Below are positions 16,146 through 24,623 of a DNA stretch of 64,000 nt, piece after piece. The notes under the pieces are model-generated. The model searched no databases. It saw only the letters and a program-made list of their open reading frames with translations, and was not told where the DNA came from. The position numbers and the translations under genes are program-made. Positions within the stretch are counted from its first letter, which is position 1; every line of letters begins with the position of its first letter. The stretch is from Jiangella sp. DSM 45060 (GTDB taxonomy: Bacteria > Actinomycetota > Actinomycetes > Jiangellales > Jiangellaceae): assembly GCF_900105175.1 (NCBI RefSeq), contig NZ_LT629771.1, positions 1,054,001-1,118,000 of the forward strand. Direction: 5' to 3'.

Positions 16146-17516
16146 GTGCAGGACGCCCGCACCGTGCCGGTCGCGGCGCCGGGCGTCGCCGTCCGGGCCG
16201 GATGGCTGGTGCTGCTGGCGCTGGTCTGCCTCATGCTGGCCGTGCCGCTGGGCGCGCTGACCGGGTGGGACCCCGACGAGCTGTGGGACGCCGGCACCCG
16301 CGCGCTGACGCTCACCGCCGCGGCGTTCGTCCTGCTGCTGATGGCGTTGACGGCGCGGACGGTGTTCCGGCTGCCGGGCGCGACGAACCGGCGGGAGCTG
16401 GTGGTCGGCGCCGAGGGGATGGACGTCGTCGAGCACCCGAAGTGGTGGCACCGGGGCGGCCGGGCCCGCGTCGGCTGGGACGACGTGCAGGTCGTCAATG
16501 CGCCGGGCCCCGGCGAGCTGCTCGAGCTGTACCTCACCCGCGACGTGCCCCGCCTGCCGGCGTTCGCCGCGGCCGAGATCGCCGTCGAGGCGGACACGTC
16601 GATCGAGGGCGTCCGGATCCCGGCCCCGCGGCTGCGGTTCGGCGAGCCGGTCTCACGCGACGTCGCCGAAGCGGTGGCGGCGTGGCGGCCGGACCTGTTC
16701 TACGCGGGCACCGGTGTGGACCAGTGGTTCACGCCGCCACAGGCCGCCGGGCCGCGTCCCGTCGCGCTGCCGAGGCCGGACCGTCCCGCGGCAGCGACGT
16801 CGCCGGAGCCGCCGGAGGTGCCGCGCTCGGCCGGACCGGTCTGGCTGGACCACGGCGAGCCATGGCCGCGGCTGCTGCTGGCGATCCTGGCGCAGGTCGC
16901 GGTCCTCGCCGGCGGCGTCTACCTGATGAACGACCCGTTCGGCCTGCCGACGGTCGCGGCCGGGCTGGTCGCGCTGGTGCTGCTGGTGCCGGTGCTGTTC
17001 TGCTGCCTGACGCTGCCGGTCACGCTGTGGCTGCTGCCGCGGGCCACGGCCGGCGTCGGGATCCTGGTGTCGGCCGACGGGCTGCAGATCGTCCGCAAGC
17101 GGCGGTGGCGGCCGCGGGCGCTGGAGCGCAGCACCGTCGGCTGGGACTGGGTGCAGGCCGCCGTCACGCGGCGCGCCTTCGACGCCGTCCCCTCTCGGGC
17201 CGGTCGCCGCCGCGTCGTCGACCTCTACCTGCACGAGAACCCGCCGCTGCCGGTGCCGCTGCCCGGCGTCGGCGCCGACGCGGCGGCGTCCGAGCACGCC
17301 GGGCCGGACGCCGTCGGCACCGGGCGGCTGGTCGGCTACCCGGCGACCCGGCTGCGGCTGACCTACCGGCACGACCTCGAACCGCGCGGCCGGGACGCGT
17401 GGCCGGGCAACGGGTCGCCCGTGCGGATGCCGGCGCACCAGCTGCGGCCCGCGCTGCTGGCGTTCCGGCCGCAGCTCTGCCACGGCTTCGACGACCTCTG
17501 GGAGGGAACGGGTTAG
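16146..17516 (+). CDS. membrane protein with two tandem (2-helix + PH-like) units
   Basis: Unrecognised 456-aa protein. It consists of two similar halves. Each has two membrane helices (about 20-41 and 53-70; about 240-263 and 270-297), then a WDDVQVV- or WDWVQAA-like turn and a beta-rich region with LELYLT or VDLYLH and a motif ending in PxxRLRF or PATRLRL. The halves are joined by a Pro-rich linker (about 205-230). The soluble parts look PH-domain-like. A GTG start 8 bases after AGGAG begins just 10 bp after the SIS gene. It may be read through from that operon, but its role looks independent. No clear function. Confidence 0.75.
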   Translation: MQDARTVPVAAPGVAVRAGWLVLLALVCLMLAVPLGALTGWDPDELWDAGTRALTLTAAAFVLLLMALTARTVFRLPGATNRRELVVGAEGMDVVEHPKWWHRGGRARVGWDDVQVVNAPGPGELLELYLTRDVPRLPAFAAAEIAVEADTSIEGVRIPAPRLRFGEPVSRDVAEAVAAWRPDLFYAGTGVDQWFTPPQAAGPRPVALPRPDRPAAATSPEPPEVPRSAGPVWLDHGEPWPRLLLAILAQVAVLAGGVYLMNDPFGLPTVAAGLVALVLLVPVLFCCLTLPVTLWLLPRATAGVGILVSADGLQIVRKRRWRPRALERSTVGWDWVQAAVTRRAFDAVPSRAGRRRVVDLYLHENPPLPVPLPGVGADAAASEHAGPDAVGTGRLVGYPATRLRLTYRHDLEPRGRDAWPGNGSPVRMPAHQLRPALLAFRPQLCHGFDDLWEGTG

Positions 17517-17519
17517 GGT
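17514..17519 (+). promoter_or_regulatory. possible -10 box for a leaderless M50 transcript
   Basis: TAGGGT begins on the stop codon of the previous gene and lies 6 bases before the GTG at 17526. No Shine-Dalgarno sequence precedes that start, which fits leaderless initiation. Confidence 0.35.
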
Positions 17520-17525
17520 CGGGCG

Positions 17526-18260
17526 GTGATGGCGGAGGCGACCGACGGTGTGCGTGGCTGGTTCGCGGACGTCCGGGTCGACGAGACGCTGGCGACCATG
17601 CCGTCGTCCGTCGTGCTGGGGTTCGCGCTGGCAGGCGTCGTGCTGGCGGTGTACGGGCCGGCCTGGCGGCTGGCCGGGTACCCGGTCACGATCGTGCACG
17701 AGCTTGGCCACGTCGTCGCGGCGCTGACGGCCGGGTTCCGGCTGCGCGGCGTGACGGTGCGCGGCGACCTCTCCGGCGCCACGAACTTCTGGTCGCACAG
17801 CACGCCCGGCACGCTCTGGACGATGTGGTGGGGCTACCCGGCCCCGGCCGTCGTCGGGTGGGCGCTGGTGTGGTCGGCCACGCACGGGTGGGCGCGGCTG
17901 GCGCTCGGTGTGCTGGTGGTCTGCCTCGCGCTGGTGTTCCTGCTGTCGCGCAGCTGGCTGACGGTGGCCGTCGTGCTCACGACGGGGGTCGCGTTCGGGC
18001 TGGTCGGCTGGTACGGGTCGGCCTGGCTGTGCACGGTGGTGGTGTACGCGTTCGCCTGGCTGCTGACGGTGGGCGCGGTGCGTGGCCTGTGGGCCGTCGT
18101 CCGGGCACACACCAGCGGCCGCGGCGTCCAGCAGAGCGACGCCTACCTCATGGGCCGCCGCACCGCCATCCCCGGCGGCGTCTGGCTGTTCACGTTCGCG
18201 CTGGTCATCGGCGCGTGCGTCTGGTTCAACGTCGCCTCGGTGCTCACGGCTCTCGACTAG
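17526..18260 (+). CDS. M50-type membrane zinc metalloprotease-like protein
   Basis: The 244-aa polytopic protein contains a membrane HExxH motif (HELGH, residues 58-62) at the end of a hydrophobic segment, as in M50 site-2 proteases and the related M50B family. Several further hydrophobic segments follow (from about 110). The second conserved motif (NPxG or LDG type) is not evident, so protease activity is unproven. Starts at GTG 17526 or ATG 17529; no strong ribosome site. Its last 17 bases overlap the convergent regulator gene. Substrate unknown. Confidence 0.78.
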   Translation: MMAEATDGVRGWFADVRVDETLATMPSSVVLGFALAGVVLAVYGPAWRLAGYPVTIVHELGHVVAALTAGFRLRGVTVRGDLSGATNFWSHSTPGTLWTMWWGYPAPAVVGWALVWSATHGWARLALGVLVVCLALVFLLSRSWLTVAVVLTTGVAFGLVGWYGSAWLCTVVVYAFAWLLTVGAVRGLWAVVRAHTSGRGVQQSDAYLMGRRTAIPGGVWLFTFALVIGACVWFNVASVLTALD

Positions 18261-18960
18261 GCCCGAGGACCTGGCGGGCCTGCTCGGCGGAGCGGGCGAT
18301 GCTCTCGCTGACGAAGTCGACGAAGCGGGCGATGTTCTCCAGCCGGACGCCGGCCGGGGTGTCGCGGCCGAGCACGCCGACGCCCTGCCGCGCGGTCTCG
18401 GCGAGCTGGGCGTTGGCCCGGGCGGTGGCGATCATCGACTGATACCAGACGTCGTTGTCGGCGACGTAGCGCTCGCGCCGGCCCTCGTCGCGCCGGCGGA
18501 CGACGAGGCCCTGGCGCTCCAGGAACGTGATGGCCTTCGACACCGAGGCTGGGCTGACCCGCAGCCGCCCGGCCAGCTCGGCTGCGGTGAGGCTGCCCGC
18601 GTCGGTGGTGAACAGGCAGGTCAGCACCTGGGCCGCGATGCGGGGGAGGCCCTGCTGCTGCAGCAGGGCGGTGAACGACTCTTCGTAGGCGCGGACGACG
18701 TCGGGGTCGCGCCCGTGCTCGGACGGCGCCGGCCGCGGCCCGGCCGGCACGGCCGGCTTGCTGCGATGCGCGCGCCGCTCGGTGGCCCGGTGGGCGACGT
18801 CGGCGCGGTAGCCGGTGGGACCGCCGTTGCGCATGACCTCGCGCGTGATCGTCGACGTCGGCCGGTCCAGCCGCCGGGCGATCTCGGCGTAGGGGAGGTC
18901 GTCGGCCAGGCCCTGCGCGATCTGCTGGCGTTCCCGCTGGGTGAGCCTGCCTCCCGGCAT
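18244..18960 (-). CDS. regulator fusing IS30-type HTH to a MarR-like winged helix
   Basis: The 238-aa protein has residues 1-60 (LTQRERQQIAQGLADDLPYA, then IARRLDRPTSTITREVMRN and GYRA) matching the N-terminal HTH of IS30-family transposases. Residues about 85-170 form a MarR/GbsR-like winged helix (LTAAELAGRLRVSPASVSKA, then FLERQGLVVRRRDEGRRERY). There is no transposase catalytic domain. GGAGGAGG precedes the ATG. It diverges from the DUF4097 gene across a region with three palindromes, one overlapping its own -35 box, which points to autoregulation and control of the neighbour. Confidence 0.82.
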   Translation of the reverse strand: MPGGRLTQRERQQIAQGLADDLPYAEIARRLDRPTSTITREVMRNGGPTGYRADVAHRATERRAHRSKPAVPAGPRPAPSEHGRDPDVVRAYEESFTALLQQQGLPRIAAQVLTCLFTTDAGSLTAAELAGRLRVSPASVSKAITFLERQGLVVRRRDEGRRERYVADNDVWYQSMIATARANAQLAETARQGVGVLGRDTPAGVRLENIARFVDFVSESIARSAEQARQVLGPSREP

Positions 18961-18983
18961 CGTGACCTCCTCCGTCGGCCGCC

Positions 18984-19012
18984 AGCATAGCGTTCACTTC
19001 TCGCCATTGCAA
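18984..19012 (-). promoter_or_regulatory. promoter of the HTH/MarR regulator
   Basis: On the minus strand: -35 TTGCAA (19012-19007), 17-bp spacer, -10 TATGCT (18989-18984). The -35 overlaps the palindrome at 19009-19025. Confidence 0.6.
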
Positions 19013-19025
19013 CGCGTCGCGTTGC
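19009..19025. promoter_or_regulatory. operator-like palindrome 1
   Basis: GCAACGCGTCGCGTTGC is symmetric except at the central base. It overlaps the -35 box of the regulator gene. Confidence 0.6.
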
Positions 19026-19039
19026 GTTAGTTCGTCAAC

Positions 19040-19049
19040 CGTTGCAACG
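19040..19049. promoter_or_regulatory. operator-like palindrome 2
   Basis: CGTTGCAACG, a perfect 10-bp palindrome sharing the GCAACG half-site with its neighbours. Confidence 0.55.
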
Positions 19050-19086
19050 ATTGTGGCTGATTGAACTGCACGAACGCGATCAACAT

Positions 19087-19102
19087 GCAACGACAGTGTT
19101 GC
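19087..19102. promoter_or_regulatory. operator-like inverted repeat 3
   Basis: GCAAC, six bases, GTTGC. It overlaps the -35 box of the DUF4097 promoter, and another half-site (TGCAACG) lies at 19115-19121. Confidence 0.5.
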
Positions 19103-19127
19103 CAAGATAGTGAATGCAACGTAGCGT
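19099..19127 (+). promoter_or_regulatory. promoter of the DUF4097 gene
   Basis: -35 TTGCCA (19099-19104), 17-bp spacer, -10 TAGCGT (19122-19127). Palindrome 3 covers the -35, so the divergent regulator probably represses it. Confidence 0.6.
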
Positions 19128-19166
19128 TTCCATTATCGGAAACAACGACACCAGGAGCTGAACACC

Positions 19167-19829
19167 ATGCAGACCTTCGACACCGCCACCCCGATCACGG
19201 CCGTCCTCGAGATCCCCGCGGGCCGCCTCCAGGTCATCGCCGCCGACCGCGCCGACACCGCTGTCGAGGTCCGGCCGATGGACCCCTCGAAGAACCGCGA
19301 CGTCAAGCAGGCCGAGCAGACCACGGTCGCCTACAGCGACGGCGTCCTGCGCGTCGAGACGGTCGTGAAGCACCGGATCCTCGGCAGCTCCGGCGCCGTC
19401 GAGGTGACGGTGCAGCTGCCCGCGGGCTCGCGGGTCGAGGCGACCGTCGCGGCCGCCGAGCTCCGCGGCGTCGGCCGGCTCGGCGACGTCACCTTCAAGG
19501 GCGCGGCCGGCGACATCAAGCTGGACGAGGCCGCGAACGTCCGCCTCGCCGTCCAGGCCGGCGACGTCAGCGTCGGCCGCCTCACCGGCAACGCCGAGGT
19601 CAGCGCGGCCAAGGGCGACATCGCGATCGCCGAGGCCGGCGAGGGCAGCGTCGTGCTGTCCACCCAGGTCGGCGACCTGTCGGTCGGCGCCGCCCCGGGC
19701 GTCTCCGCCGCGCTGGACGCCGGCACCACCGTCGGCCGGATCCAGAACTCGCTGAAGAACGACGGCGAGACCGCCCTGACCGTCCGCGCCACCACCATCA
19801 CCGGCGACATCTCCGCGCACAGCCTCTGA
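19167..19829 (+). CDS. DUF4097 beta-helix-like protein, cytosolic
   Basis: The 220-aa protein is built of repeating short beta strands (AGDIKLDEA, AGDVSVGRL, KGDIAIAEA, VGDLSVGAA), characteristic of DUF4097 putative adhesin-type proteins. No signal peptide or membrane helix is seen, so despite the adhesin name it probably stays inside the cell. AGGAG lies about 10 bases before the ATG. Paired divergently with the IS30-HTH/MarR regulator. Function unknown; a second, membrane-anchored DUF4097 protein is encoded at 38 kb. Confidence 0.82.
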   Translation: MQTFDTATPITAVLEIPAGRLQVIAADRADTAVEVRPMDPSKNRDVKQAEQTTVAYSDGVLRVETVVKHRILGSSGAVEVTVQLPAGSRVEATVAAAELRGVGRLGDVTFKGAAGDIKLDEAANVRLAVQAGDVSVGRLTGNAEVSAAKGDIAIAEAGEGSVVLSTQVGDLSVGAAPGVSAALDAGTTVGRIQNSLKNDGETALTVRATTITGDISAHSL

Positions 19830-19842
19830 GCGGTGCGCAGCC

Positions 19843-19873
19843 CGGGCCGGCGGAGCACGTCTCCGCCGGCCCG
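19843..19873. terminator. strong bidirectional hairpin
   Basis: A 13-bp perfect GC-rich stem (arms 19843-19855 and 19861-19873) with a 5-base loop CACGT, located between two convergent genes. A textbook factor-independent hairpin apart from the missing U-tract. Confidence 0.8.
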
Positions 19874-19881
19874 ACGCACGT

Positions 19882-21021
19882 TCACCAGTTCGTGTAGGCG
19901 CCGTCCGGGGTGCGCAGGTGCGGCCGCTCGGCCGGGGCCGCCCGCAGCTTTCGGGCGGCCTCGCGGTCGATGTCGACGCCGAGGCCGGGCAGCTCGCTGC
20001 GCTCCACCCAGCCCGGGCGCACCGTCGGCCGGGCGGTGAACAGCGCGGCCGTCGCCGGCTCGGGCGCCACCTGGTGCTCCTGGACGCCGACGTTCGGGCA
20101 GGCCAGGTTGAGGTGCAGCGACGCGGCCGCCGTGACGGGGCCGAGCGGGTTGTGGGTGGCCAGCTTGACGTAGTGGGTCTCGGCCAACGCGGCGATCTTC
20201 TTCGCCTCGGTCAGCCCGGCCGCCACCGCGACGTCGACCCGCGCGTAGTCGATGAGGTCGCGCTCGATCAGCCGCTGGAACTCCCACTTCGAGCCGTACA
20301 CCTCGCCGGTGGCCAGCGGCACGCCGGTGCGCAGCCGCAGCATCTCGTAGCTGTCCAGCGACTCCGACCGCAGCGGGTCCTCGACGAAGTACGGCCGGGC
20401 CGCCTCGATCTCGCGGCACAGCGTCACCGCCTCCGGCGGGTCCAGCCGGGTGTGAACGTCGAGGATCAGCTCGATCTCGTCACCCAGCGCCTCGCGGGCC
20501 GCGTGCATCATCGCGATCGACGCGCGCATGCTGGCCCGCTGGTCCAGGACGCCGTCGTCGTGCGGCGCGGCGAAGCGCAGGTGCCGCCAGCCGTCCTCGA
20601 CCAGCTGCCGGCAGCGGTCCAGGAACGCCGGCAGCTCGCGGTGCTGGTCGCCGACATGGACGTAGCACGGCACCGCGTCGCGGACCTGGCCGCCGAGCAG
20701 CTCGTACACCGGCACGCCCAGCGCCTTGCCGCGGATGTCCCAGAGAGCGACGTCGATGGCGGCGATCGCGGCGGACAGGAACCGGTCGGACGGGAAGAAC
20801 CCGCGCCGGAACATGACCTGCCACAGGTGCTCGATGCGGGTGGGGTCCTCGCCGACGACCAGTTCGGCCAGGTGCTCGATGCCGCCGGCCACCGCGCGCT
20901 GCCGGGTCCGGATGCCGACCTCACCCAGGCCGTGGATGCCCTCGTCGGTGTCGACCGCGACCAGCATCATGCTGTCGCCGTGGTCGGGGAGGGTGAGCAC
21001 TTCGCACCCGGTGATCTTCAT
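19882..21021 (-). CDS. ManD-like enolase-superfamily sugar-acid dehydratase
   Basis: The 379-aa mandelate racemase/muconate lactonising enzyme family member has an N-terminal capping domain (1-110) and a barrel with likely Mg ligands Asp188 (LDVHTR), Glu214 (FVEDPL) and Glu240 (ATGEVYGSKWEF). His290 lies in KLATHNPLGPVTAAASLHL. DVHxR plus HNPLGP are hallmarks of the D-mannonate/D-gluconate dehydratase branch. It probably dehydrates an aldonic acid to a 2-keto-3-deoxy acid. ATG 21021 begins the conserved domain; an earlier in-frame start would add 14 unrelated residues. Divergent from a LacI regulator and likely part of its regulon. Confidence 0.85.
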   Translation of the reverse strand: MKITGCEVLTLPDHGDSMMLVAVDTDEGIHGLGEVGIRTRQRAVAGGIEHLAELVVGEDPTRIEHLWQVMFRRGFFPSDRFLSAAIAAIDVALWDIRGKALGVPVYELLGGQVRDAVPCYVHVGDQHRELPAFLDRCRQLVEDGWRHLRFAAPHDDGVLDQRASMRASIAMMHAAREALGDEIELILDVHTRLDPPEAVTLCREIEAARPYFVEDPLRSESLDSYEMLRLRTGVPLATGEVYGSKWEFQRLIERDLIDYARVDVAVAAGLTEAKKIAALAETHYVKLATHNPLGPVTAAASLHLNLACPNVGVQEHQVAPEPATAALFTARPTVRPGWVERSELPGLGVDIDREAARKLRAAPAERPHLRTPDGAYTNW

Positions 21022-21118
21022 GGGCTTCGGCGTCCCTTCGTTGAAAACGATCCCGCAAATCACTCATCGCGGCGGTCAGCACCGTACCCTATGCGTCAGT
21101 TCACTGCATAGACACCTC

Positions 21119-21147
21119 TTGACACACATCAGAAACGTTTGCAATGC
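21119..21147 (+). promoter_or_regulatory. lacI promoter with overlapping LacI-type operator
   Basis: TTGACA (21119-21124) is followed by AGAAACGTTTGCA (21131-21143), whose centre AAACGTTT is a perfect palindrome of the kind bound by LacI proteins, lying in the spacer. The -10 (CAATGC, 21142) is weak. A second AAACG half-site occurs at 21045, nearer the dehydratase gene. Confidence 0.5.
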
Positions 21148-21190
21148 TGCCGCCGCGTCACCCGTCCACCCAGCGTCGAGGAGGAGCCAC

Positions 21191-22183
21191 ATGGCCGTCA
21201 CTATCGGCGCGGTCGCCAAGGCCGCCGGGGTCTCCGTCTCGACGGTGTCCCGCGCGCTCAACACGCCGGACCTCGTCAACGCCACCACCCGGCAGCGGGT
21301 CGTGGCCGCCGCCGAGAAGCTCGGCTACACGCCCAACCAGGCGGCGCGGTCGCTGCGCGAGGGCCGCACCGAAACGCTGGGGCTGCTGATCCCGGACATC
21401 ACCAACCCGTTCTTCCCGCCGATCTTCAAGGCGATGCAGGAGCGGGCCAAGCGGCTGGGCTACACCCTGCTGGTGGCCGACAGCGACGAGCGCGAGGCCG
21501 ACGAGCTCGAGACCATCGCCGCGGTGTCGAAGAAGGTCGACGGGCTGGTGCTCTGGGCGTCGATGCTGCCGGAGGACCGCCTCGCCGAGCTGGCCGAGCG
21601 GATGCCCGTCGTGCTGGTCAACCGCCAGGTGCCGGGCGTCAGCGAGGTGCACGTCTCGCTCACCGACGGCATGGCGCAGGCCGCCGAGCACCTCAAGGCG
21701 TACGGCCACCAGCGGTGCGTCTTCGTCGACGGCAACGGCAACCGGCCGGACCAGTCGCGGTCGAAGTCGATCCGGGCCGCGTTCGACGCGCACGGCCTGT
21801 CGCTGATCGAGATCGGCCCGTACGAGCCCCGGTTCGAGACCGGGGTGCACGCCGCGCCGCTGGTCCTCGCCCACCAGGCGACCGCGGTGCTGGCGCACAA
21901 CGACCTCGTCGCGATGGGCGTGCTGCACCAGCTCGCCGCGCTCGGCGCCGCCGTGCCGGGCGACGTCAGCGTGGTCGGCATCGACGACACGCTGCTGGCG
22001 TCGGTGTCCACGCCGTCGCTGACGACCATCCGCATCGACCCGGACGAGATCGCCAGCCGGGCGGTCGACCTGCTCATCGGGCTCGTGCATGAGCGCGAGC
22101 CCGCCACGCCGGTGGTCCAGGTCGGGTCGCGGCTGATCCCGCGCGGCACGACCGGGCCGGTCCGGCGCGATCCGCAGCGGTAA
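21191..22183 (+). CDS. LacI-family transcriptional regulator
   Basis: The 330-aa protein has an N-terminal LacI HTH (TIGAVAKAAGVSVSTVSRAL) with hinge helix (TPNQAARSLREG), then a periplasmic-binding-like effector domain (TLGLLIPDITNPFFPPIFK; GIDDTLLASVSTPSLTTI). GAGGAG precedes the ATG. It sits between the divergent dehydratase and the downstream sugar transporter operon and probably represses both until an inducer, likely a sugar or sugar acid released by the encoded enzymes, binds. Confidence 0.93.
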   Translation: MAVTIGAVAKAAGVSVSTVSRALNTPDLVNATTRQRVVAAAEKLGYTPNQAARSLREGRTETLGLLIPDITNPFFPPIFKAMQERAKRLGYTLLVADSDEREADELETIAAVSKKVDGLVLWASMLPEDRLAELAERMPVVLVNRQVPGVSEVHVSLTDGMAQAAEHLKAYGHQRCVFVDGNGNRPDQSRSKSIRAAFDAHGLSLIEIGPYEPRFETGVHAAPLVLAHQATAVLAHNDLVAMGVLHQLAALGAAVPGDVSVVGIDDTLLASVSTPSLTTIRIDPDEIASRAVDLLIGLVHEREPATPVVQVGSRLIPRGTTGPVRRDPQR

Positions 22184-22260
22184 TCCACCGGCGCCCGCGC
22201 CGGCCCCACTCCAGATAGCAGAGTCCATCTCCAGGTACGAGGAAGTCCTTGGGAGCGCAC

Positions 22261-23655
22261 ATGACATCCATGGCCAGACCACGCCCGCTTCGCCTCGGCG
22301 CGCTGCTGCTGAGCAGCGTCGCCCTGCTCGCCGCCTGTGGCGGTGACGACAACGCCGGCGGCAGCGGCGACGGCGACGGCGGCACCGTCACCATCCGCGT
22401 CCAGGGCCTGCCGCCGGGCACCGACCAGGCCGGGCAGGACCAGTTCAACGCGAAGATCGCCGAGTTCGAGGAACTGCACCCGGACATCCAGATCGAGGCG
22501 TCGACCAACGAGTACGACCCGCAGACGTTCTCCGCGCTGCTGGCCGGCGGTGGCGTCGAGGACGTCATCAGGGTGCCGCTGACCGAGCCGCAGGGCCTGA
22601 TCCAGCGCGGCCAGGTGCAGCCGATCACGCAGTACCTCGACGAGTGGGAGCACGCCGACGAGATCAACCCGCAGGTGCTGGAGCCCATCTCCGACGCCGA
22701 GGGCGACGTCTACGGCATCCCGCGCTCGCCGTTCGCGCTGGGCCTGGTCTACAACCGGGCGCTGTTCGAGCAGGCCGGCCTCGACCCGGACACCCCGCCG
22801 GCGACCTGGGACGACGTCCGCACCGCCGCGCAGGCCATCAGCGCCGCGACCGGCGTGGCCGGCTTCGTGCACGAGTCGAAGGACGGCCAGGGCGGCTGGC
22901 AGCTGACGATGATGGCGTACGCGCACGGCGGCGAGCTGGAGAAGGCCGACGGCGACACCTACGTCGCGGACTTCCAGAACGACGCCGTCCGCGACTCGCT
23001 CGGCCTGCTGCGCGAGATGCGCTGGACCGACCAGTCGATGGGCGAGACGCAGCTGCTCAACCAGGACGACGTCATCCGCCAGTTCGCGGCCGGGCAGGTC
23101 GGCATGTTCATGGGCACGCCGGGCACCTACCGGCTGGCGAAGCAGAACTTCGGCATGGAGGACACCGCGAACTACGGCGTCACGTCGATGCCGCAGGCCG
23201 GCGGCGACGCCACCATGAGCGGCGGCGAGATCTTCATGGTCCCGGCGTCGGTGCCGGAGGACCGCGCCGCGGCCGCCGTCGAGTGGATGGTGTTCTACTA
23301 CGCCGAGCCGCAGTACGACCCGGAGACCGCGGCCGCCGAGGCCGAGGCGCTGGCGCAGGACCCGGCCGCCGCGGTCGGCGTCCCGGTGCTGCCGATGTTC
23401 GACGACGCGCAGCAGCAGCTGATCAACGAGGCCGTCGCGCCGTTCGTCAACGTCGAGCTGGAGAACTTCCAGCCGTACCTCACCGGCACGCCGGAGCTGG
23501 AGCTCAAGCCGGAGCCGCCGCTCAACGCGCAGGGGCTCTACCAGGTGCTCGACCCGGTCGTGCAGGCCGTGCTGACCGACCCCGACGCCGACGTCGACGC
23601 GCTGCTCGCGGCGGCCGAGGACGAGGCCAACCGGCAGCTCGAAGCCGCCCAGTAA
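22261..23655 (+). CDS. sugar ABC transporter substrate-binding lipoprotein
   Basis: The 464-aa lipoprotein has lipobox LLAAC (lipidated Cys26), a Gly/Asp-rich linker, then a family 1 solute-binding domain (VTIRVQGLPPGTDQ onward). ATG 22261 is chosen because GGGAG ends 5 bases upstream; an ATG at 22270 and a TTG at 22249 also lie in frame. It probably captures the sugar liberated by the locus enzymes. First gene of a tightly packed operon of about 13 kb reaching 35.2 kb. Confidence 0.92.
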   Translation: MTSMARPRPLRLGALLLSSVALLAACGGDDNAGGSGDGDGGTVTIRVQGLPPGTDQAGQDQFNAKIAEFEELHPDIQIEASTNEYDPQTFSALLAGGGVEDVIRVPLTEPQGLIQRGQVQPITQYLDEWEHADEINPQVLEPISDAEGDVYGIPRSPFALGLVYNRALFEQAGLDPDTPPATWDDVRTAAQAISAATGVAGFVHESKDGQGGWQLTMMAYAHGGELEKADGDTYVADFQNDAVRDSLGLLREMRWTDQSMGETQLLNQDDVIRQFAAGQVGMFMGTPGTYRLAKQNFGMEDTANYGVTSMPQAGGDATMSGGEIFMVPASVPEDRAAAAVEWMVFYYAEPQYDPETAAAEAEALAQDPAAAVGVPVLPMFDDAQQQLINEAVAPFVNVELENFQPYLTGTPELELKPEPPLNAQGLYQVLDPVVQAVLTDPDADVDALLAAAEDEANRQLEAAQ

Positions 23656-23675
23656 CCCACGGGAGACGAGAACCA

Positions 23676-24623
23676 GTGACGACGGCGACGGTCACCCGTC
23701 CGGACGAGGAGCAGGCGGACCGGCAGGTCCGGGCCGCCCGCTCCCGCCGGTGGCGGGCCGGCGGGCGCAGGGAGCTCACCGGGCTGCTGTTCCTGCTCCC
23801 CGCGATCGCGATCTTCGGCCTGTTCGCGTGGTGGCCGATCGTCCGCGGGCTGATCATCAGCTTCCAGCGGACCGACCTGATGGGCAGCAGCGAGTGGGTC
23901 GGCCTGGACAACTTCCAGGCGCTGTTCGCCGACCCGCTGCTGGGCACGGCGGTGCAGAACACGCTGCTGTTCGTCGGGCTGGGTGTGCTGATCGGGTTCC
24001 CGGCGCCGCTGATCCTGGCGTCGGTGCTGTCGACGGTGCGCCGGCTCGGCGGGATGTACCGGTTCCTCGTCTACCTGCCGGTGGTGATCCCGCCGGTGGT
24101 GTCGGTGCTGCTGTGGAAGTGGTTCTACGACCCGGGCGCCGGCCTGTTCAACGAGCTGCTCGGCAAGGTCGGGCTGGGGCCGTACCCGTGGCTGGAGTCG
24201 CCGGACACCGCGATGCTCAGCCTGGTGCTGGAGTCGACCTGGGCCGGCATGGGCGGCACCGTCCTCATCTACCTGGCCGCGATGGTCGGCATCCCGCAGG
24301 AGCTGTACGAGGCGGCCGAGATCGACGGCGCCAACCTGTGGCAGCGCATCTGGCACGTCATGCTGCCGCAGCTGCGCACGGTGATCGCGCTGCTGCTGCT
24401 CTGGCAGCTGATCAACACCGTGCAGGTGTTCACCGAGCCGTACGTGTTCACCGGCGGCGGGCCGCAGAACTCCACCACCACCGTCCTCCTGCTGATCTTC
24501 CGCTACGGGTTCCAGCAGGGCAACTACGGGCAGGCCGCGGCGCTGGCCTTCCTGCTCGCCCTCGCGCTCGCCCTGATGTCGGCGGTGTACCTGCGGGCCA
24601 CCCGGAGCTGGAGCAAGTCATGA
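23676..24623 (+). CDS. sugar ABC transporter permease, MalF-type
   Basis: The 315-aa protein has a charged N-terminal tail (about 35 residues), about six membrane helices and the EAA loop YEAAEIDGANLWQRIWHVMLP. GTG start 10 bases after GGGAGA. No ATPase gene follows, so a shared ATPase is implied. Its stop overlaps the next permease start. Confidence 0.93.
   Translation: MTTATVTRPDEEQADRQVRAARSRRWRAGGRRELTGLLFLLPAIAIFGLFAWWPIVRGLIISFQRTDLMGSSEWVGLDNFQALFADPLLGTAVQNTLLFVGLGVLIGFPAPLILASVLSTVRRLGGMYRFLVYLPVVIPPVVSVLLWKWFYDPGAGLFNELLGKVGLGPYPWLESPDTAMLSLVLESTWAGMGGTVLIYLAAMVGIPQELYEAAEIDGANLWQRIWHVMLPQLRTVIALLLLWQLINTVQVFTEPYVFTGGGPQNSTTTVLLLIFRYGFQQGNYGQAAALAFLLALALALMSAVYLRATRSWSKS

Noticed and set aside
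18244-18960. Degenerate IS30 transposase
   Set aside because: Only the N-terminal HTH is transposase-like; the rest is an intact MarR-type fold with its own promoter and operators.
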